Assembly (NCBI GenBank): GCA_021307315.1
Contig: JAJSPD010000004.1
Location: forward strand, 1,172,000-1,235,999
DNA: 64,000 nucleotides
Source: Bisporella sp. PMI_857
Taxonomy: Eukaryota > Ascomycota > Leotiomycetes > Helotiales > Helotiaceae
Direction: 5' to 3'
Made by a program: the position numbers and the translations under genes. The notes under the pieces are model-generated. The model was given only the letters and a program-made list of their open reading frames with translations, did no database searches and had not been told where the DNA came from. The stretch's first letter is position 1, and each line of letters begins with the position of its first letter. Of this stretch, positions 42,105 through 56,012 are shown one piece after another.

Positions 42105-43565
42105 CTATCCAATTGACAAACTATCCTTTCCACCTTCGAACTCGCTCACATCATACTCGTCAGGATATCTCTCAATAATATCTTTCAACTCACCCATCTG
42201 CTTTTTGACTTCCGGAGTCATCTCTTCGTACACATCCTCAAACAGGCTCCTCATTGGAGGCTTTTTCTCTTTCTCTGCCTCGGAAAATGCGCTCAACACC
42301 TCTTTTCTAAGGCGAGCTCTAGCTTCTTTCTCCTTTCCCTCGTCCCATATGCCTTTCTTTTCAAGATATTTGCGAAGTCGGGTGATGGGGTTATCTCTCC
42401 GCTTCCAGTCCTCAACTTCTACTCGAGCTCGGTACGCAAAGGAGTCGTCACTCGTACTATGGTGCGATATCCGATAAGACATGGCTTCTAGCAAAACTGG
42501 TCGTCCATTACCAGTCAGCGCTAAATTTCTCGCTCTTTGTGTTGCTTCTCTGACAGCCCATATGTCGTTTCCGTCAACTCTAAGGGTATCTATTCCATAT
42601 CCAGTCCCTCTACTCGCGATTCCATCCCCCCGATATTGTTCCAATGTTGGTGTGCTGATGGCATAACCATTATTTCGACATATGAAGATGACTGGACACG
42701 ATCGTGTCGCTGCTATATTCAGAGCTGCGTGGAAGTCTCCTTCACTTGCTGCTCCTTCACCAAAGTAGCAAGCAACCACGCGAGCGGGTATATTGGGATT
42801 CGCAAGACGTTGCATCTTCAAAGCGTATGCTGCACCAGCCGCTTGTGGAATTTGCGTCGCTAATGGAGAAGATATTGTATGCTGAATGTGGTCAGAAGGC
42901 TCATTCATAGGCTGTGAAGTGGTACATACAATATTTAGCGCAGCACTCCCATAATGCACCGGCATATTCCTTCCTTTACCACAATCATGCTTGTTGGCAA
43001 ATAACTGGCTCATAAAATCAGGGAAGGTGTATCCCCTCTGCATGAACATTCCAGCCTCTCTATACTGCGAGAAGATAACATCCTCCTTCTCCAGAGCGCT
43101 ACATGATCCCACGCATGTGCCTTCTTCCCCTTGGCTTGTCATGTAGAAGCTTAATCGGCCCTGTCTTTGCGAATCGAACATGATGACGTCGAGAATAGAA
43201 ACAGCTACCATATTCTGATACATTTCTAACGCAAGCTTATCAGACCCCGGAGTGAAGGATTCATCAATGATATCCCCATCCGGGTTCATAGCACGGTAGG
43301 TGGGTATGGCGGGGTATGTAGAAGGGTGTTCAAATGAAAGGCTATTTGTGAACTTGCTATCGACCGCGCCAGGAAAGCGAATTCTGGGTGCCCGTTAGCA
43401 TTTTACATAGTAGAGGGAGCGATTGACTTACCCAGCAGATCCTGGCTTCTGGGACAACGAGGAAGACCATCTCTGTATTTGTGCAACGCAGGGGGTCGAT
43501 ACATTTGTCCTGAATGGAATCAACGCTTTCACCAACTGATTTGTGTGTCCTAGGACGTTCATCAT
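42105..43565 (-). CDS. Branched-chain 2-oxoacid dehydrogenase E1 alpha subunit, mitochondrial
   Basis: Thiamine-diphosphate-dependent decarboxylase subunit of the BCKDH complex (Val/Leu/Ile catabolism). Three exons (43432-43565, 42930-43383, 42105-42881) give 454 residues. An amphipathic presequence (MMNVLGHTNQLVKALIPFR) is followed by YRAMNPDGDIID, SQGEEGTCVGSCSAL, YREAGMFMQRGYTF, RNMPVHYGSAALN, then HTISSPLATQIPQAAGAAYA. The ThDP motif is GEGAASEGDF to CRNNGYAIS. The loop RISHHSTSDDSFAYR carries the catalytic His and the kinase-target Ser known in animal homologues. The second intron (42882-42929) is 48 nt with no in-frame stop; it is called because it interrupts the conserved AALNI-HTISSPL join. 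Two tandem ATGs; the first is used. Confidence 0.95.
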
Positions 43566-44182
43566 TGCTTTAAGCTTTCAGAGAAGCCGGTATACCTTGA
43601 GTCTCGATGGAAACAGTGTGACCATATTGACACTTAGTCTTGAATCTTTAAGAGATGTCTAAACTCCGTAAATGGTTGTCGTGTGCTGATACTCTACAAG
43701 GCATAAGGCTGTAGATTGCGGAGAGAGAGACACAAATAAGTTAAGCCGTCTTAAAGCGCTTTCTTGGACCGAGGCTTGAAGACTGCGAGGCTGACTAAAT
43801 TCTATGTACACACCACTAGCGAGGCTAGTACATTAACGATGGATGTTCCTGTTAAGAGATATTGTATATTTTAACAGACTGAGCATACCTTGAATTAGTT
43901 AGCAAAATGCGGGAACTTCTTATTTACAAATCGTATTCAAACACCCTATACCTGCAGCCATCCATGATTTAAGGGCATGTGTAGGTGGCTTATGCTGTAA
44001 CACAATACCCTTCCTTTGCCTCCTTATATAGGACAAGTTAGCGTGCTCCATTTACATCGAGGTCACGTAATACTTTCCAAGGCACCTTGATGTTTAATTC
44101 TGTACAATATCTAAGCCTGCCAGCGCTGGAGCTCTTCATAATAGCTATCCTTCATACCAAATCATACTCATGAATCTTTTCT
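43566..44182. other. Intergenic
   Basis: 0.62 kb between the E1-alpha start and the stop of the CUE2-like gene, same strand. Probable promoter and 3' UTR; no other feature. Confidence 0.35.
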
Positions 44183-45782
44183 TCACTTCCTCACGACGAC
44201 TCCCGTCACATATAGTCGTCCTGGTTGTACTTCCACTTTCCATCCATCTCTAATGAGCATTCTTCCTATCGCCGGGCCCAATTTGCTGATGCCCCCATTG
44301 CTATGATGTCCCATCCCTGTGATAATATGATATCGAGAGCCAATTGTCGGACGGCCAGCCTCATTCGTTCCTATTTCATGCCACCATGTGATCACTCTCT
44401 CCTTGGTGATGCGTTTTGCATCGTTGACATTCATACCATGTAAGTCTAGTTCTATTTTTGAACTCTGATTAACAGCAAGTGCATCGGCCATAGCTCTCTG
44501 TGCGCTTCGGGCAATTACGTCTGCATCTCGACCTTGCTGAGCGTAATATGCGGCGGCTCCTCCCATTAAATGGTCAGATTTTCCTTTGCGATAGGCTTCC
44601 CGCGCTTTTTGGAATGCCGTATCACGCTCTTGCTTATATTTTGTTGCCAGGAGAGCTGCTTCCTCTAGTGAATATGTTTTCGTATCAGCTCGCTTAGCTC
44701 CAAGTTTTAAGTCATTTTCTAATGGAACATGACGGAGCTCGATATCTATAAGGGGCTTCCCATTATTAGGACGCGCTGCAAGTGCTTTAGCAAGCTCATG
44801 TGCATATGTGAGCGACGGATGAGTGATCTGCACCAAGGCTTTTAGGCTCGAGGCAGGAATGGAAGGAAAGTCATTTGTCAGCTCTATAGTATTACTATGA
44901 ATAATCGGGTCCTCAGACTCAATGTTCAAGGCTTGTTGGGAGTTTATTAGGTGTGAAATAGTTGCTGGAACCGATGCGCCGTTCTTATGATATATCGAGC
45001 TGATTTGCATCGCTGGGGTACCAGTCCTTGTCGAAATGAACTCTATATCTTGTTTGCCTGTATCCCATATGTTGACGGCGCTGCTACTTGTGTCTTGGTC
45101 ATTCCAGGGTGCTTTGCTTTTCCCAGCTTTTCGCCTTCTCTGTTTCTTGGGTTTGATTATTTTCGTTTCTGAGAAGGCATCAATACCTAGCTGACGTTCA
45201 CCAGAATCCTCAAGAAAAGACTGGGTCATCAAGTCATCAACCGCAAGGTTCATATCCCACTTGTGTTTCTTCAGACTCCACTCGATGGAGAACCGTTTGA
45301 GGCTGGGAAATAAGTCTGCCAATAATCGCACTTTATCCTTTGCATCGAGGCCATCCAAGTCTTTTCCGAAAGCATTATCATTCTGCTCATGCGCTGGTTG
45401 ATCATCCTGATCAAAGTCTAAGGACGACAGAGCTTGGGTTGAAGATGTGTTTTCTGACCACAGAAGACTCTTTCCACTGTCACTCCTGCTTTCGAATCCA
45501 GCACTTTTCAACGCATTACTTCCAATATCCGATAAATCGCTGACTGTTTTTTTATCTTCTATTTCAGCGCTTTCCTTCAAAACTTTAAGGATATTGTGGG
45601 CTTCCTCTCGATGCGTAGGGTTTTCAAGATCGAAGTCGGATAGGATCGCTAACACAGTAGAGGTGTCGATAGACGAATTATAGGCCTCCTAGAGATAATT
45701 GTAAGGAAACTGAGACATGGCATATATGCAGGAGACAGAATACTACCAGCATTTGATCTTTGAGGGCTTGCGCAGTGGCCAT
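44183..45782 (-). CDS. CUE2-like SMR-domain endonuclease (no-go decay)
   Basis: Homologue of the yeast Cue2/fungal DUF1771-SMR proteins; Cue2 cleaves mRNA at collided ribosomes. Two exons (45747-45782, 44183-45688) give 513 residues. The N-terminus (MATAQALKDQML-EAYNSS) leads into a Ser/Asp-rich region. A CUE/UBA-like helical segment lies at about 140-185 (LLADLFPSLKRFSIEWSLKKHKWDMNLAVDDLM). A Lys-rich patch follows (about 205-220). The DUF1771 segment is about 360-420 (AALLATKYKQERDTAFQKAREAYRKG, SAQRAMADALAVNQ). The SMR domain (about 425-513) contains IELDLHGMNVNDA with the catalytic Asp-x-His, and the GxG loop TGMGHHSNGG, ending PGRLYVTGVVVRK. The order matches Cue2, so role assignment is fair but by family only. 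Confidence 0.88.
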
Positions 45783-46411
45783 CTATTCGTATGACCACGA
45801 TCCAGAAATCAGCAGGAATCCTCAGGGATGGCTAGGCAGTTCATCATATGCAAATGCCATATAAAATGATGGGCCGTTGCAAAAGGTTGCTTGGCAAAGT
45901 GACATTGGATTATGGTGAAAGCACCAGACGTGGGTTGAGTGGCACGTTAACTACTTCATGACGGTCTAATTGTGTGACAAGCTTAAGTTTCCAAGCGACT
46001 TGAGGCTCTTTTGCGGGTCCAACGACTAGTTTCTTGCACTTCTTAAGCCTTCCACCTAAGTGCACAATTTCATGACGCAGTAGTTCATATTCACATAAAA
46101 GAACACAAACGGTCAATAAAATGTTATAATGGTGAAGAAAGAGCGCTAGATTAATCTATTTCTGTGGCATGATAAGTTCCCCTAACATGTCCCTTCCCAA
46201 GGTTGCGCCTAAACGACCATTCCATGCGATCTGAAGTTGAGGATCAGCCACTTCAAAGGCCGGAAACGTGAAATGCGATTTGATGCAGTAGCTGCAAAAT
46301 TGAAGCCGCAACTAAAGCGACATTGGTCTCGTGAAAAAAAAATGCCAAAACTCAAATGCTCCTCCCATTCCATGCACAGCCATAGCCCATTACACGACCA
46401 ATATTCACAAT
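45783..46411. other. Intergenic
   Basis: 0.63 kb between the CUE2-like start and the UFD4 stop, same strand. No additional gene supported. Confidence 0.35.
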
Positions 46412-49400
46412 TTATGATAAATGGAAAGCACCCTGTCCCTCTTTGATGGCAGTGTTAATACGACGTCGCATCACTTCTAGATTGCTATAATCTGGCAACT
46501 TGAGATAGTTGACACAAGTCATAACGCTTGGAAGGTAATCGTCAGACGAATATGGAGGCTCGCTGGGCTTGCAAACCACAGTGAACATCGGAGTAAGACT
46601 CTTAAACCCTGTCTCGAATTAGCAAGCTTAGCAAATAGTAGGATGAAAAAGGCACTTACCACCTATGGGTAGTTTTGGACTACCAGTGGTAAATTGCAAG
46701 AAATCCCGTCGCTCAGACAGTGTAAGTTCACTCATAACCTGCAGCAGGTTTCTGACGCTTCTGCTATCCATATTGAAGCCATGGTCCGCCTTGATTGAAT
46801 CCATTAGGGCTACAGAGTCATTTAGTACTTGTAATAATAGAACAGGAAAAATCAAGATAACCTACTCTCTAATGACCAGTCCTCTTCAATCCTACCAAAC
46901 AGCATGAATAGCTCATCCGGTGTAAATGCACTGAGAGCTGAGTAGGGGAATACTTGGGTAAATCCGGCCCGGAATGCGTCAATTTGTCTGTCAACTCCAC
47001 TACCGAGAGTCATGTCAATCACTTTTTCAAGATACAGATCAACATTATCAATTGAGACTTGTATGTGAGATCCATTTGGTAACAGCTCGATGGAGTAGCC
47101 AGGAAGGGTGAAGTCAAGACCCAAGTCATCGATGCGAGAACCTTCAATCGTTAAACCCTCCGCCTGCGCAACTTTTTGAGCTGGCGTAAGGCCACCATTT
47201 TCGTCGATAGCCTTCTTTGCAACCACATACTTCTTGATCAGCTTGAGAGACTTTGCCAAGACGGGATCCACAGTTTTGACGGCTCCGAGGGAAGGTGTGA
47301 CCGGCCTCGATTCGTCTCCAATTCGGAAGAACGTTGGGTTGAGAGAAACGTCAATGATGCGAGAGTCAATCATGGACCTAGCGACGAACTTCCCAAGCAT
47401 CTTGAATAGGTGCAGAATACGTTTCCCGTTTTCGTTAGTAGCTTGCTCTTCGCTCATCGGAGCAGGGAAAAGACCACGAGATCCAAACGCATACTCATCG
47501 CCATCATTAACATCAGTTTCTCGCCAAAGTTTGATTTTCTTCTTGGAAAATTCTTTAGAAACGGTGGAGTAGAATTCCAGAGTTGGTCCAAGCCCAGTTC
47601 CAACTTCTTCGAAGTATTCAACCTCTAGAATACTTTGAGACGCACCATATAGTTCCATGACCTTGAGAGCAGACTCGAGTATCTTTTGACGAGAAATTCG
47701 AACCTTTTGACGCTGGAGACGGCCCAAATACGGTCGTTCGTCGCGGTGACGGTCCCTGCGAGCCTCATCCGCCGATTGGGCGTTCTGCCATCGGGTCATC
47801 GATCTAGCATAACCGAAAGAAGTAGATTGCAAGAAGAGGTGCCTCGATTCAAAAGGAAAAAGAAATGGATAGAGCCTCGCAAGGTCCTCGCTCCAGCTAG
47901 GCAGACAATTACTAGCCACAATCAGAGGCTCTTCAAGTTGACGGTTCAACTTTGCTGTCAGCTTCGTATTCACGAATTGTGACAAAGGTTCTGCATTGAG
48001 CTTGAGCGTATCCTTATTCTCTGCCAACACATCGTCAAGATTTTCGTTCAACGCATGTAGTATGTTCAGTAAGCGTAGGATTGATGATGTAGCTGGGTGC
48101 TTATCCAACGATGCTGGAATACCAGATGGAGTGGTTTCCAAGCTCGTTTCTGGTACTTGCGAGAGAGAGCTGGGCTCAGGAGGCGGCGGACCTGGAGCGC
48201 GCCTAAACTTGATGGGATGGATTGCGGACCATATACCTCGACTGGTATGCTCATCAACTGGCCCTGACACATTGTGCACCGCACGGTAGATTGTTGTCTC
48301 ATTCGCGATGACCTTATCATTTAAGCTAAACTCAATATGCCAATCGGGAGGGGACTGGATAGCTGCAGAATAAGATATGGGCCTAGAGTGAGCACTTGGG
48401 GTGCTCAAAGCCGCCTGTGCAGCCATAGCTGCATGTAGAGCCGAGGCACTGCGAGAGTTGCTTCCTGAAATCTGAGATGGAGTAGCGACCCGAGTACCAT
48501 CATCCTTCCGTGCAGTAACTTTTCCTCCCGCAACAACCTCAAGGCTGACAGCAGTGGGATCAGGAATGGCTCCTTCATCCATTTCGTCTTCTAGATCTCC
48601 AACAATAGCGTCTAGAGCAGCCTCATCCATTTCTTCATCCTCAGTAAGCGATCTCTCATCAGCACATTCCAATGCACGAGTTAGACTGTCTTCCTCCTGT
48701 GGAGGCGGTGGCGGAATATCAGGCTGTGTTTGCCGGCGACTTGATCGTCGCGATACAGCCTTCTCATTGGGAGTGTCCGAGGACGATTGGCCGGTCGCTG
48801 CGCCCGTTGGTGTAGACTTTGATTTAAGCTTTTGTGATCTGCGTGGAGTAGAAGCATTTGGTTGAGTAGAATTGCGGGCAGCTTCTGCAATAAGGCGTTC
48901 AGCAAGTCGGCTCTGTCCAGAGGCGCCTGCATAATGATCCGGCAAACCTCTTCCGCTTAAGGCAGCCATAGCACTGGCCAGGCCGTCTCTGCTTCTCGAA
49001 CCACGTGGTCGCTCGGATAGGCTTATTCTTGGACGTAGATAATCATCCAATGACTTGAAGTTTGCAATGGCATGGATCGAAACCATGATATTTCGGTAGG
49101 GCTTTGGTATTTCAGAATCTTCGTCGGCAACGAGCTTGAGACGAATTTGTTTCGCAAGCATGGAAGCAGCGCTGCTTCTGTTTCCATCAAATGAATTCTG
49201 GTGAACAGTGATGACCTCAAAATGCTCAGACCGGCTTAGCAGATCCTGAAGCTTATGTATCAGAGTTCCGAAGGGTGTCGCAGGCGAATCGACGCCTGTG
49301 ACATCTAGCTTCTTTGTCACAGTCCGTCCCATAAACACTTCTAAGAATTCAGACCGTGCAGAATTGCTCAGCTGCCCATCTGGGTTATTGAAAACCTCGA

Positions 49401-52192
49401 GAAGAACCCTGACGACTTCTGAGTTTAGCAGCTCCGCGCTTGTAACGCTCTCCAAAACGTCACCATCAAAGTACGATGCAAGTTTGCTAAATAGTTCAAC
49501 TCCGTTTCCTGATCCGTGACGCAGATAATGAGACTCAATTTCCAAGGCAAGGGTTTGCAAGCTCGCTAAAATTTTGGTGGCCTTCTTCTTCATGACCTTG
49601 CTACTCTTCTCGTGTTCATGAACATCTATAAACTTCTTCGCTCGCTGAATGATAAGCTGCTGCGTCGACGTCGAGTCCGTGTGCATATGTTGTGGTGGGC
49701 CATCCATGGACATTGTAGAGCCTCGAGAGCTCTGAGAGGCACCATCTTGTGCATCGTCATGCTCGTTTTCATCGTCGTCGTCGTCGTCATCTTCGTCATC
49801 TTCGTCCTCTTCCTCTTCCTCATTATCCTCCTCATCAGCTCCATTCTCTGAAGAATCTCTATAATCTTCGTTGCCGTTCTCGCTCTTGCCGGTTAAAGGT
49901 TGAGAAATCTTTTGGGGTGTGACTGCATCGGTCGAGTTTGTTATCTTAGACTCTGAGGCTACATATTTATCTGGGCTCACCGCCGAGGCGAGTTTCGTGA
50001 TTTCAGTAATGACTCCTTCACGATAAAATTGATATCTATAGATGTCGTCTAAACGAGCTAAGAGAAGCTCCGCCGCTTGAAGAGCAGAATCGACCAGAGT
50101 AGGGTGATCTTGTTGAGAGAGAATCGCGGCTAGAAAGGACGCATATGGAACAGAGCGTAATGCCTCCATTAAAATATCCTTATCTAGGTTCGACAACATC
50201 TTTAATTGAGCAGTGAGGACCTTCTGCCGAACACTCAAATTAACTGTACTAGAAAATGCATCAGTCAAAGTGGGGAAAATAATGACTGCAAATCGTTTGA
50301 CTTCTTCTTTGCAGCCTTCGAGAAGCTCGATGCGTTTTTCATTAGACGATTTCTTTCGAGAATTGTGCCCCAGCGCAGAAGGATTCTCGTTGTCAGAAGA
50401 CACCGTGATAGAGTCTCGAGGGAGACCAGGGAGCAGCTCGCAAATGAAATTCAGCGTCTCTATCACTTGCTCTCGGGGTCTATGGATCAAGGCCTGCATG
50501 ATAACCACACTATTTAGCTTTGTGGCTATATCCTCGTCGACGCCAGGTGGTGACACTCCTGTCAAAATCTGATATAGTGTCTCTACAACATTCATCTTAA
50601 ACAATTCCGAAGATAGTGTCGCACTCGCCTTTGCTATAAATGCAAGAACACGCAAGAATTGCGTGTGGATGTTTGAACCGATAAGATTAGTCGTACCAGG
50701 AAGTAGAAGCCGAAGAATGGCTCTGAGAAGATCTGTGCTGACAAGTTCTTCAAGTTTGCTTGGGTGATATCTAAAACTTTCCACAACTCGAGAGACACAC
50801 AGAGAACCTTGCTCGACAACCTTTTGGTCGCTCGAGCTAAGTACGTTTAATAGCACGGGCATCACATCCTTGATTACTGCAAAAGATTCTTGCGGAATAT
50901 TTCGACAGCAATTTGCGGCCGTAGTGACAGCGGTCCTTTGTGTACTTGTGGCGAAAAATTCGAGATATGTCAAGCAAGCCGTTAACCCACCCTCACGGAC
51001 TATTGACGCTGGATACTCGACAGATATCTTCTCTAATGTCTACAAAATTAGTAAATTGATAAGTTGAAGGAAGTGGGGCTTACACTAAGAGCCTGTTCTG
51101 CCAAATCAATGAAATGGATCTCAAGAAGTTTTTGACAGAGAACGGGGACAGCTCCTCCATAGACGACATTTGCAGTGCTGCTTGGCAAAGCTTCCATTAA
51201 ATTCGCAAGGCAACGGCAAGCGAGGAGCATCATCTCGGGATTTTCTTCCCCAAAGTCAGATGGCTGCATCAAGATGACCAGTTCCTTCACGAATGCATCA
51301 GGTGAAAAGTGGCCAGAAAGATTATCTTCTGTAGAAACGAGTAGGATTTCGGACAGCTCCTGAAGAGCTATGAGCTGCATTGATGGGTCGTCCTTCGATT
51401 TGAGGTTGCTTAATATCTCCCGTAGTCTTGCAGACAGACCAGACATGATTCCACTCAATGCTCTAAGGGTACTCGAAAGACCATGTGGCGGGCCGCCCGG
51501 TCCTCCAAAGCTTCCAAACGGGTCATCATCCTCATCTTCTCTGCCATCATATTGGCGAGCCATTTCATCGTCCTCATCGTCATCGCTGTGGCTATCTCCG
51601 GGAGGGTCGGCTTTTTCATCTAAGTTAACGTCTGCATTTTTAGCCGTCTTTTTCGAGCGACGGTTGGAAGCCGGCGTACTAGCTGCTGGATCTATAAGAG
51701 GTTAAATTTCAGTCAATGTGAACTGAAACCAAAGCTATGGCATCACTAACCTTGACCACCTTTCTTTTTCTGAGACTTGCGTTTTGATGAGCTCGCAGGC
51801 TGACTTGTTGCTTCGTTGGAAGGGCCGGCAAAATCACTAGAACTATCAGAAATGTGAAGAACGCTGCCAAAATGTTGTAGAACATACGGTGGACTCGACA
51901 TAGCCGCAGAAGTTTTACCCTTCTTCCGGCTAGCTATTGCTGCTAGTTGAGGTGGGGGTTTCTCCGACTCCGAAGTTTTTTGTCGTTTTGCGTGGCTTCT
52001 AGAGGATGCTACCTTTGCAGATTCTGCCTCTGGTGCTGGACTTGATCCTCTGGAAGAGGCTTTTCGTTTTCGGAGAGGTCTGGTCGATGAAGCAGTGGAG
52101 GGTGTGGCAGATATTGGAGGGGGTGCTGAAGCAGATGCTGAAGCGGCTGCTGCTTGCCTGGCGGACGCTCTGGTAGTTCTCCTAGAAGACAT
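46412..52192 (-). CDS. UFD4/TRIP12-type HECT E3 ubiquitin ligase
   Basis: Ubiquitin-fusion-degradation E3. Five exons (51751-52192, 51084-51691, 46866-51039, 46660-46827, 46412-46608) give 1862 residues. Residues 1-200 are basic, Ser/Ala-rich and disordered (nuclear-type [13 protein letters not shown]). Armadillo-like repeats follow (about 230-650; [48 protein letters not shown]). A run of Asp/Glu is encoded by GTC/ATC-rich DNA at 49760-49830. After disordered regions and a conserved WHIEFSLND segment, the HECT domain fills about 1510-1862 ([40 protein letters not shown], LPLxxxG-like [12 protein letters not shown]). The predicted thioester Cys is 1829 in [14 protein letters not shown], 33 residues from the end FHLS. 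The splice after residue about 1740 was chosen as GTAGGT to keep the frame. Confidence 0.94.
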
Positions 52193-55100
52193 GAGTATTA
52201 CTTCGATGTAGCATAGGAAGAAATATTTGATGTTCTCAACAATATGACAGGTGCGAAGGAGAGGTTATAGAAAGGTTGATGAAGCAAGCACGAAATGTGG
52301 GAAAGAGGGGAAGGTGGGAGAGGAGGGCGTAGTAATGATTCAAATAAAGTGGCAGAAAAGAGGTGATGTCGAATCGTACCGTTGTAGGTATGAATGAGGC
52401 TCTGAGTGCGAATTGGAGATTCTAGAAGTGTCGTGCTCGTTAAGGATAACCTCTTTTTGTTTATCGCGCTCCATCGATCTAGGTCTCCATCTCACTCCGT
52501 CACAAGTGAATGCGAATCAGAGCTTCGCTTTGTAGGTTGCCGAGGCTGTTAGTGCGGTAAAACTTGATCAATAATTATAAGTAGGATATATAGGCTGTAA
52601 GTGATTGGGATGCGAGTGTGGTTGTCAGTTCGCTGCGATTCCGTTTCTTGAGAGAAGGATGAGGCTACAGCAAGGCGCCGGAAAGGCATACCTGACCTGA
52701 CCCAGCCGGGGGTCTCTTCTAGAGGCACACCCTCCCAGCAGCCGATACCTGCCTGTTGTACCCGACGGCTTCACTCTATTAAGCATTAGCTACTCGCAGG
52801 ACACATAATCGTTTGCAGTAGGTAAACACCAGCAATGCATTTACTTGTCACTATGCGAACCAGGTCGAGGGCTTGACCCTGGCGTTAATGTAAGCCAGAT
52901 TGTTACTCTTAGCCGTTGGGGGATTCGAGCTTCCAGGGGCAATGAAATGTGGCACTTCGTGCTTTACATGTCTGTTATACTACGATTGTGACTCCGCTCC
53001 ACTGGTACATGTCTAAGAAAGATAATAATCTCCAGGTATGTCTATCCAGTCGTTAAGGCATGTCTAACCTTGGATGTTGGTGACCAGCCTCAAGGATCAA
53101 GTACTTTGGCCATTTCCGTCATGGACTCGCAAAGCCGCAAAACTTTCTTGATCATTTGCTGTGGCACATATTGCTTGTAAGACGTCTACTTATTCGCAAG
53201 TAGTTCTCTGAAAAACTTGATTCAAATCAAGCACAGGAAGGTGGGAATATCAAAGGACAGGCCCACTCAGCGTTTTCGAGAATCTCGTTGTCGATTTTAA
53301 TTGAGATTATAACAGGAAGATGAAATCGAAACCACCTATCATACATATCATTAATAAGATCTTCCTCCTACGTCTCATGAATTTGGAGTCAAAAAAATTA
53401 TCCATGTGTGTGTTCTCTTCCTAGCTAGAACATTGCCATGGTCAGCATCGCAAAGTCGCGAAACTGGGAGAACATTAAAAAAATTAAATTTAAAAAAAAA
53501 CCTTCTATTATCAACTTTAAACTTTAACCAATTAGCTTTTACACTTTAAAACTCAAGACCAAACTTATTGAAGCCTTAAATGGTTACAGGTATTTAGTGA
53601 TCGGCTATTTTTCAAAATAGTATTTATTGAACGCAATAAAATAAGGCCAGACATTTTCGTGGTGTCGGGCCCATCAGGGGGTCATGAATTGCGTCATATG
53701 CCCTTGCGCATCATCAAGAGTCCAGATATGAAGCATTCCTTATAATTCCTGTACAGGCCCAACAGGGATAGATTCGCCCACTGCTGGATTCTATATTCGC
53801 CGATTGCGAAATATATATTATATAATAATGTTTCACAGTATTCCAAGGGAGACTTTTGCTACCCAGTTAACAAGAATAGGCCAGGCTGTGAGCCTCTGAC
53901 ACTGCGGGGTAAACCCCAGTTGAAAACTCTCCAGTCAAATACTAAGATGGTATGTAGTGTACCTTGTTGCCGTGACGGGAAGAGTACTTTACCAGACCAG
54001 TGTTATTCTTCAACCTCGCCAGCTTAACGTAAGACTAGCTCTATTGTCTCCGACTTCTATGTATCTCCGCTATGCTACGCCTCTACATCAGAGACCTTAC
54101 AATGTAGTACATTGGATTCGATCTCAATCTTATAAGCAAAAGAACGACACTAGTCTGCTACCTAGAAATAGCTAACATCTCGCGTCTTCTTATAGCGCAC
54201 CTTGCAATACTACCCAGTCCTTTCTTCACGGCTCTACCAAAACTCAAACATTCGGTGCCGATAAAACATGAGTGTCTAGCACACTGAGCACTCTGCTCTG
54301 GTGCAAAATAGACGATATGGCAACCACAAATACCCGCTCATCCTCTCCACATCGCTAGTTGAAGGCCACCCAAAATGATCCTATGTAGGATTCCGTTGGT
54401 ATGCTATCCCGAGAGTTACTAGTTAAATGCTAACCAAAGATCGCAGATTCTTATTCCTTGTAGCTCCTAAATAAATTTTACGTGCGCATTTCCTGACAGA
54501 AGGAGAACACATAGCACTAGAACAATTACTGCTATTTGACTAATATATTTGACAAATTTTCTCCTATAAGCTACCTCTATCTTCGAACGTGTGAAACGGC
54601 GGCCGATGCTGCAAAAACCAATACAATTTTGAAGTGATGAGGATGAGAAGGAGTTTGCTATTCCCCCAGAATGGTTCCTTGGTGAGATATCCGAAAAGAG
54701 CTATTTGGCTGCCCTCTAGTTGAACAGTACTTCCATCAAGCACGCCTCTTATAGTCAGTACCATAGAGAAAGTAAAACTTGCTGCAAGAATTTCTATTGC
54801 TAGTTTCACGAAAAATCAGGTTTGACTAGCGACCAACATCAGTACGATTATTTCACATTACTCGTTATAACTATTCTGATTCTGCAAAGCTACGAATGGA
54901 CGAACTAGCCACGGATTTAACATTCACGTGGCTCTCCGTTGATCCTTAGGTGGCTAGCCAGAGTGAGTACATGTCACGGCACGTTCTAGATCACTTTAAC
55001 ACGAAATCAACGAGGTGTTAGGAGGCGCACGGATGCAACAAGCAACTTTCCTATGAAAACCATGTCCTTGACTGCTATGGATCTGGCTCAGACCCTGTCA

Positions 55101-56012
55101 GCTCCTGGTGTCTGGTTGAGTGATGATCTTGATCACATTCTGGGTTGGATGAAATTCCCCTAGTCGAGCGTACCGGCAGTGGTATAGATGATGCTGTTGT
55201 CAGCCTCCGAAACATAAGGACAATATCTAGTATACAGCGGTTGATTCAAAACGATATGATTAGCTCCAAGATCAGGATTTTTTTTGCGTAGAGAAATGAG
55301 CATACAATACCTTACGTGCTCCTGTGATCCATCACATCACTCAACGCCGCTTATGAAGACTACGGACAGCCCCTATCCTGAAGAGCAAAGAAAGACTTTC
55401 CAATCCAGGGGCAACCACTATCAGAAGCTTTGAGTTGGAATTAGAAGTTGAACTGGAGGCATGATGTGCACCCTCATTTTATCATGAGAGCTTCATCCGA
55501 TTGCCACAAGAGCCTACAAATCGTACGCTCTGATCATGCCAATCCCGTTTCTGACAAGCCATGATATCGCTGGTATTCTCATAATGGCCGGTTTTCTTCC
55601 CAGGTATCCGCTCGTAGAATCCCTTAGAAATAAACCTGAGCTCCATTTAGATTCAGTACATATCTGCAAAGTGTCTGACTGAAAAATATGTCTCTGATCG
55701 TAATATCGCAAGTAATTTCCTGATAAATTGTTTTCAGGTTACAAAATATCAGAGTTGGTGTCTTTTATTATTGACACACCCCGTTGTAGCTACTGAAGCA
55801 CCTTCGACGTCGATGATGCGGTGCGATTAGACTTTAGATACCAAGCTGGTGATATAAACTGACAACCTAGCTTCCGTCCATAGCTACGATTGTCAACTCA
55901 ATAGCGGCAACACACTTCATCAGACACAAATCTAAATCGAAAATCTGCTGTTCAGCTTTCTTTGTGGACTGGAGATATATCAAAGGATCCGGAGCGGCTT
56001 TTGCACACAGCT
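52193..56012. other. 3.8 kb gene-free interval between UFD4 and NPC1
   Basis: Largest gene-free gap in the window, between divergent genes. The first 0.5 kb is probably the UFD4 leader/promoter. The stretch 53470-53660 is strongly A/T-rich with A-runs. A minus-strand frame at 54564-54809 (81 codons, hydrophobic) has no family signature. No conserved gene, tRNA or clear repeat was found. Confidence 0.35.

Noticed and set aside
54564..54809. Hydrophobic 81-codon minus-strand frame in the 3.8 kb gap
   Set aside because: No family motifs and stops on both sides; likely chance.
55962..56012. Upstream extension of NPC1 from position 55962
   Set aside because: Begins with a non-ATG codon; the ATG at 56013 gives a proper signal peptide.
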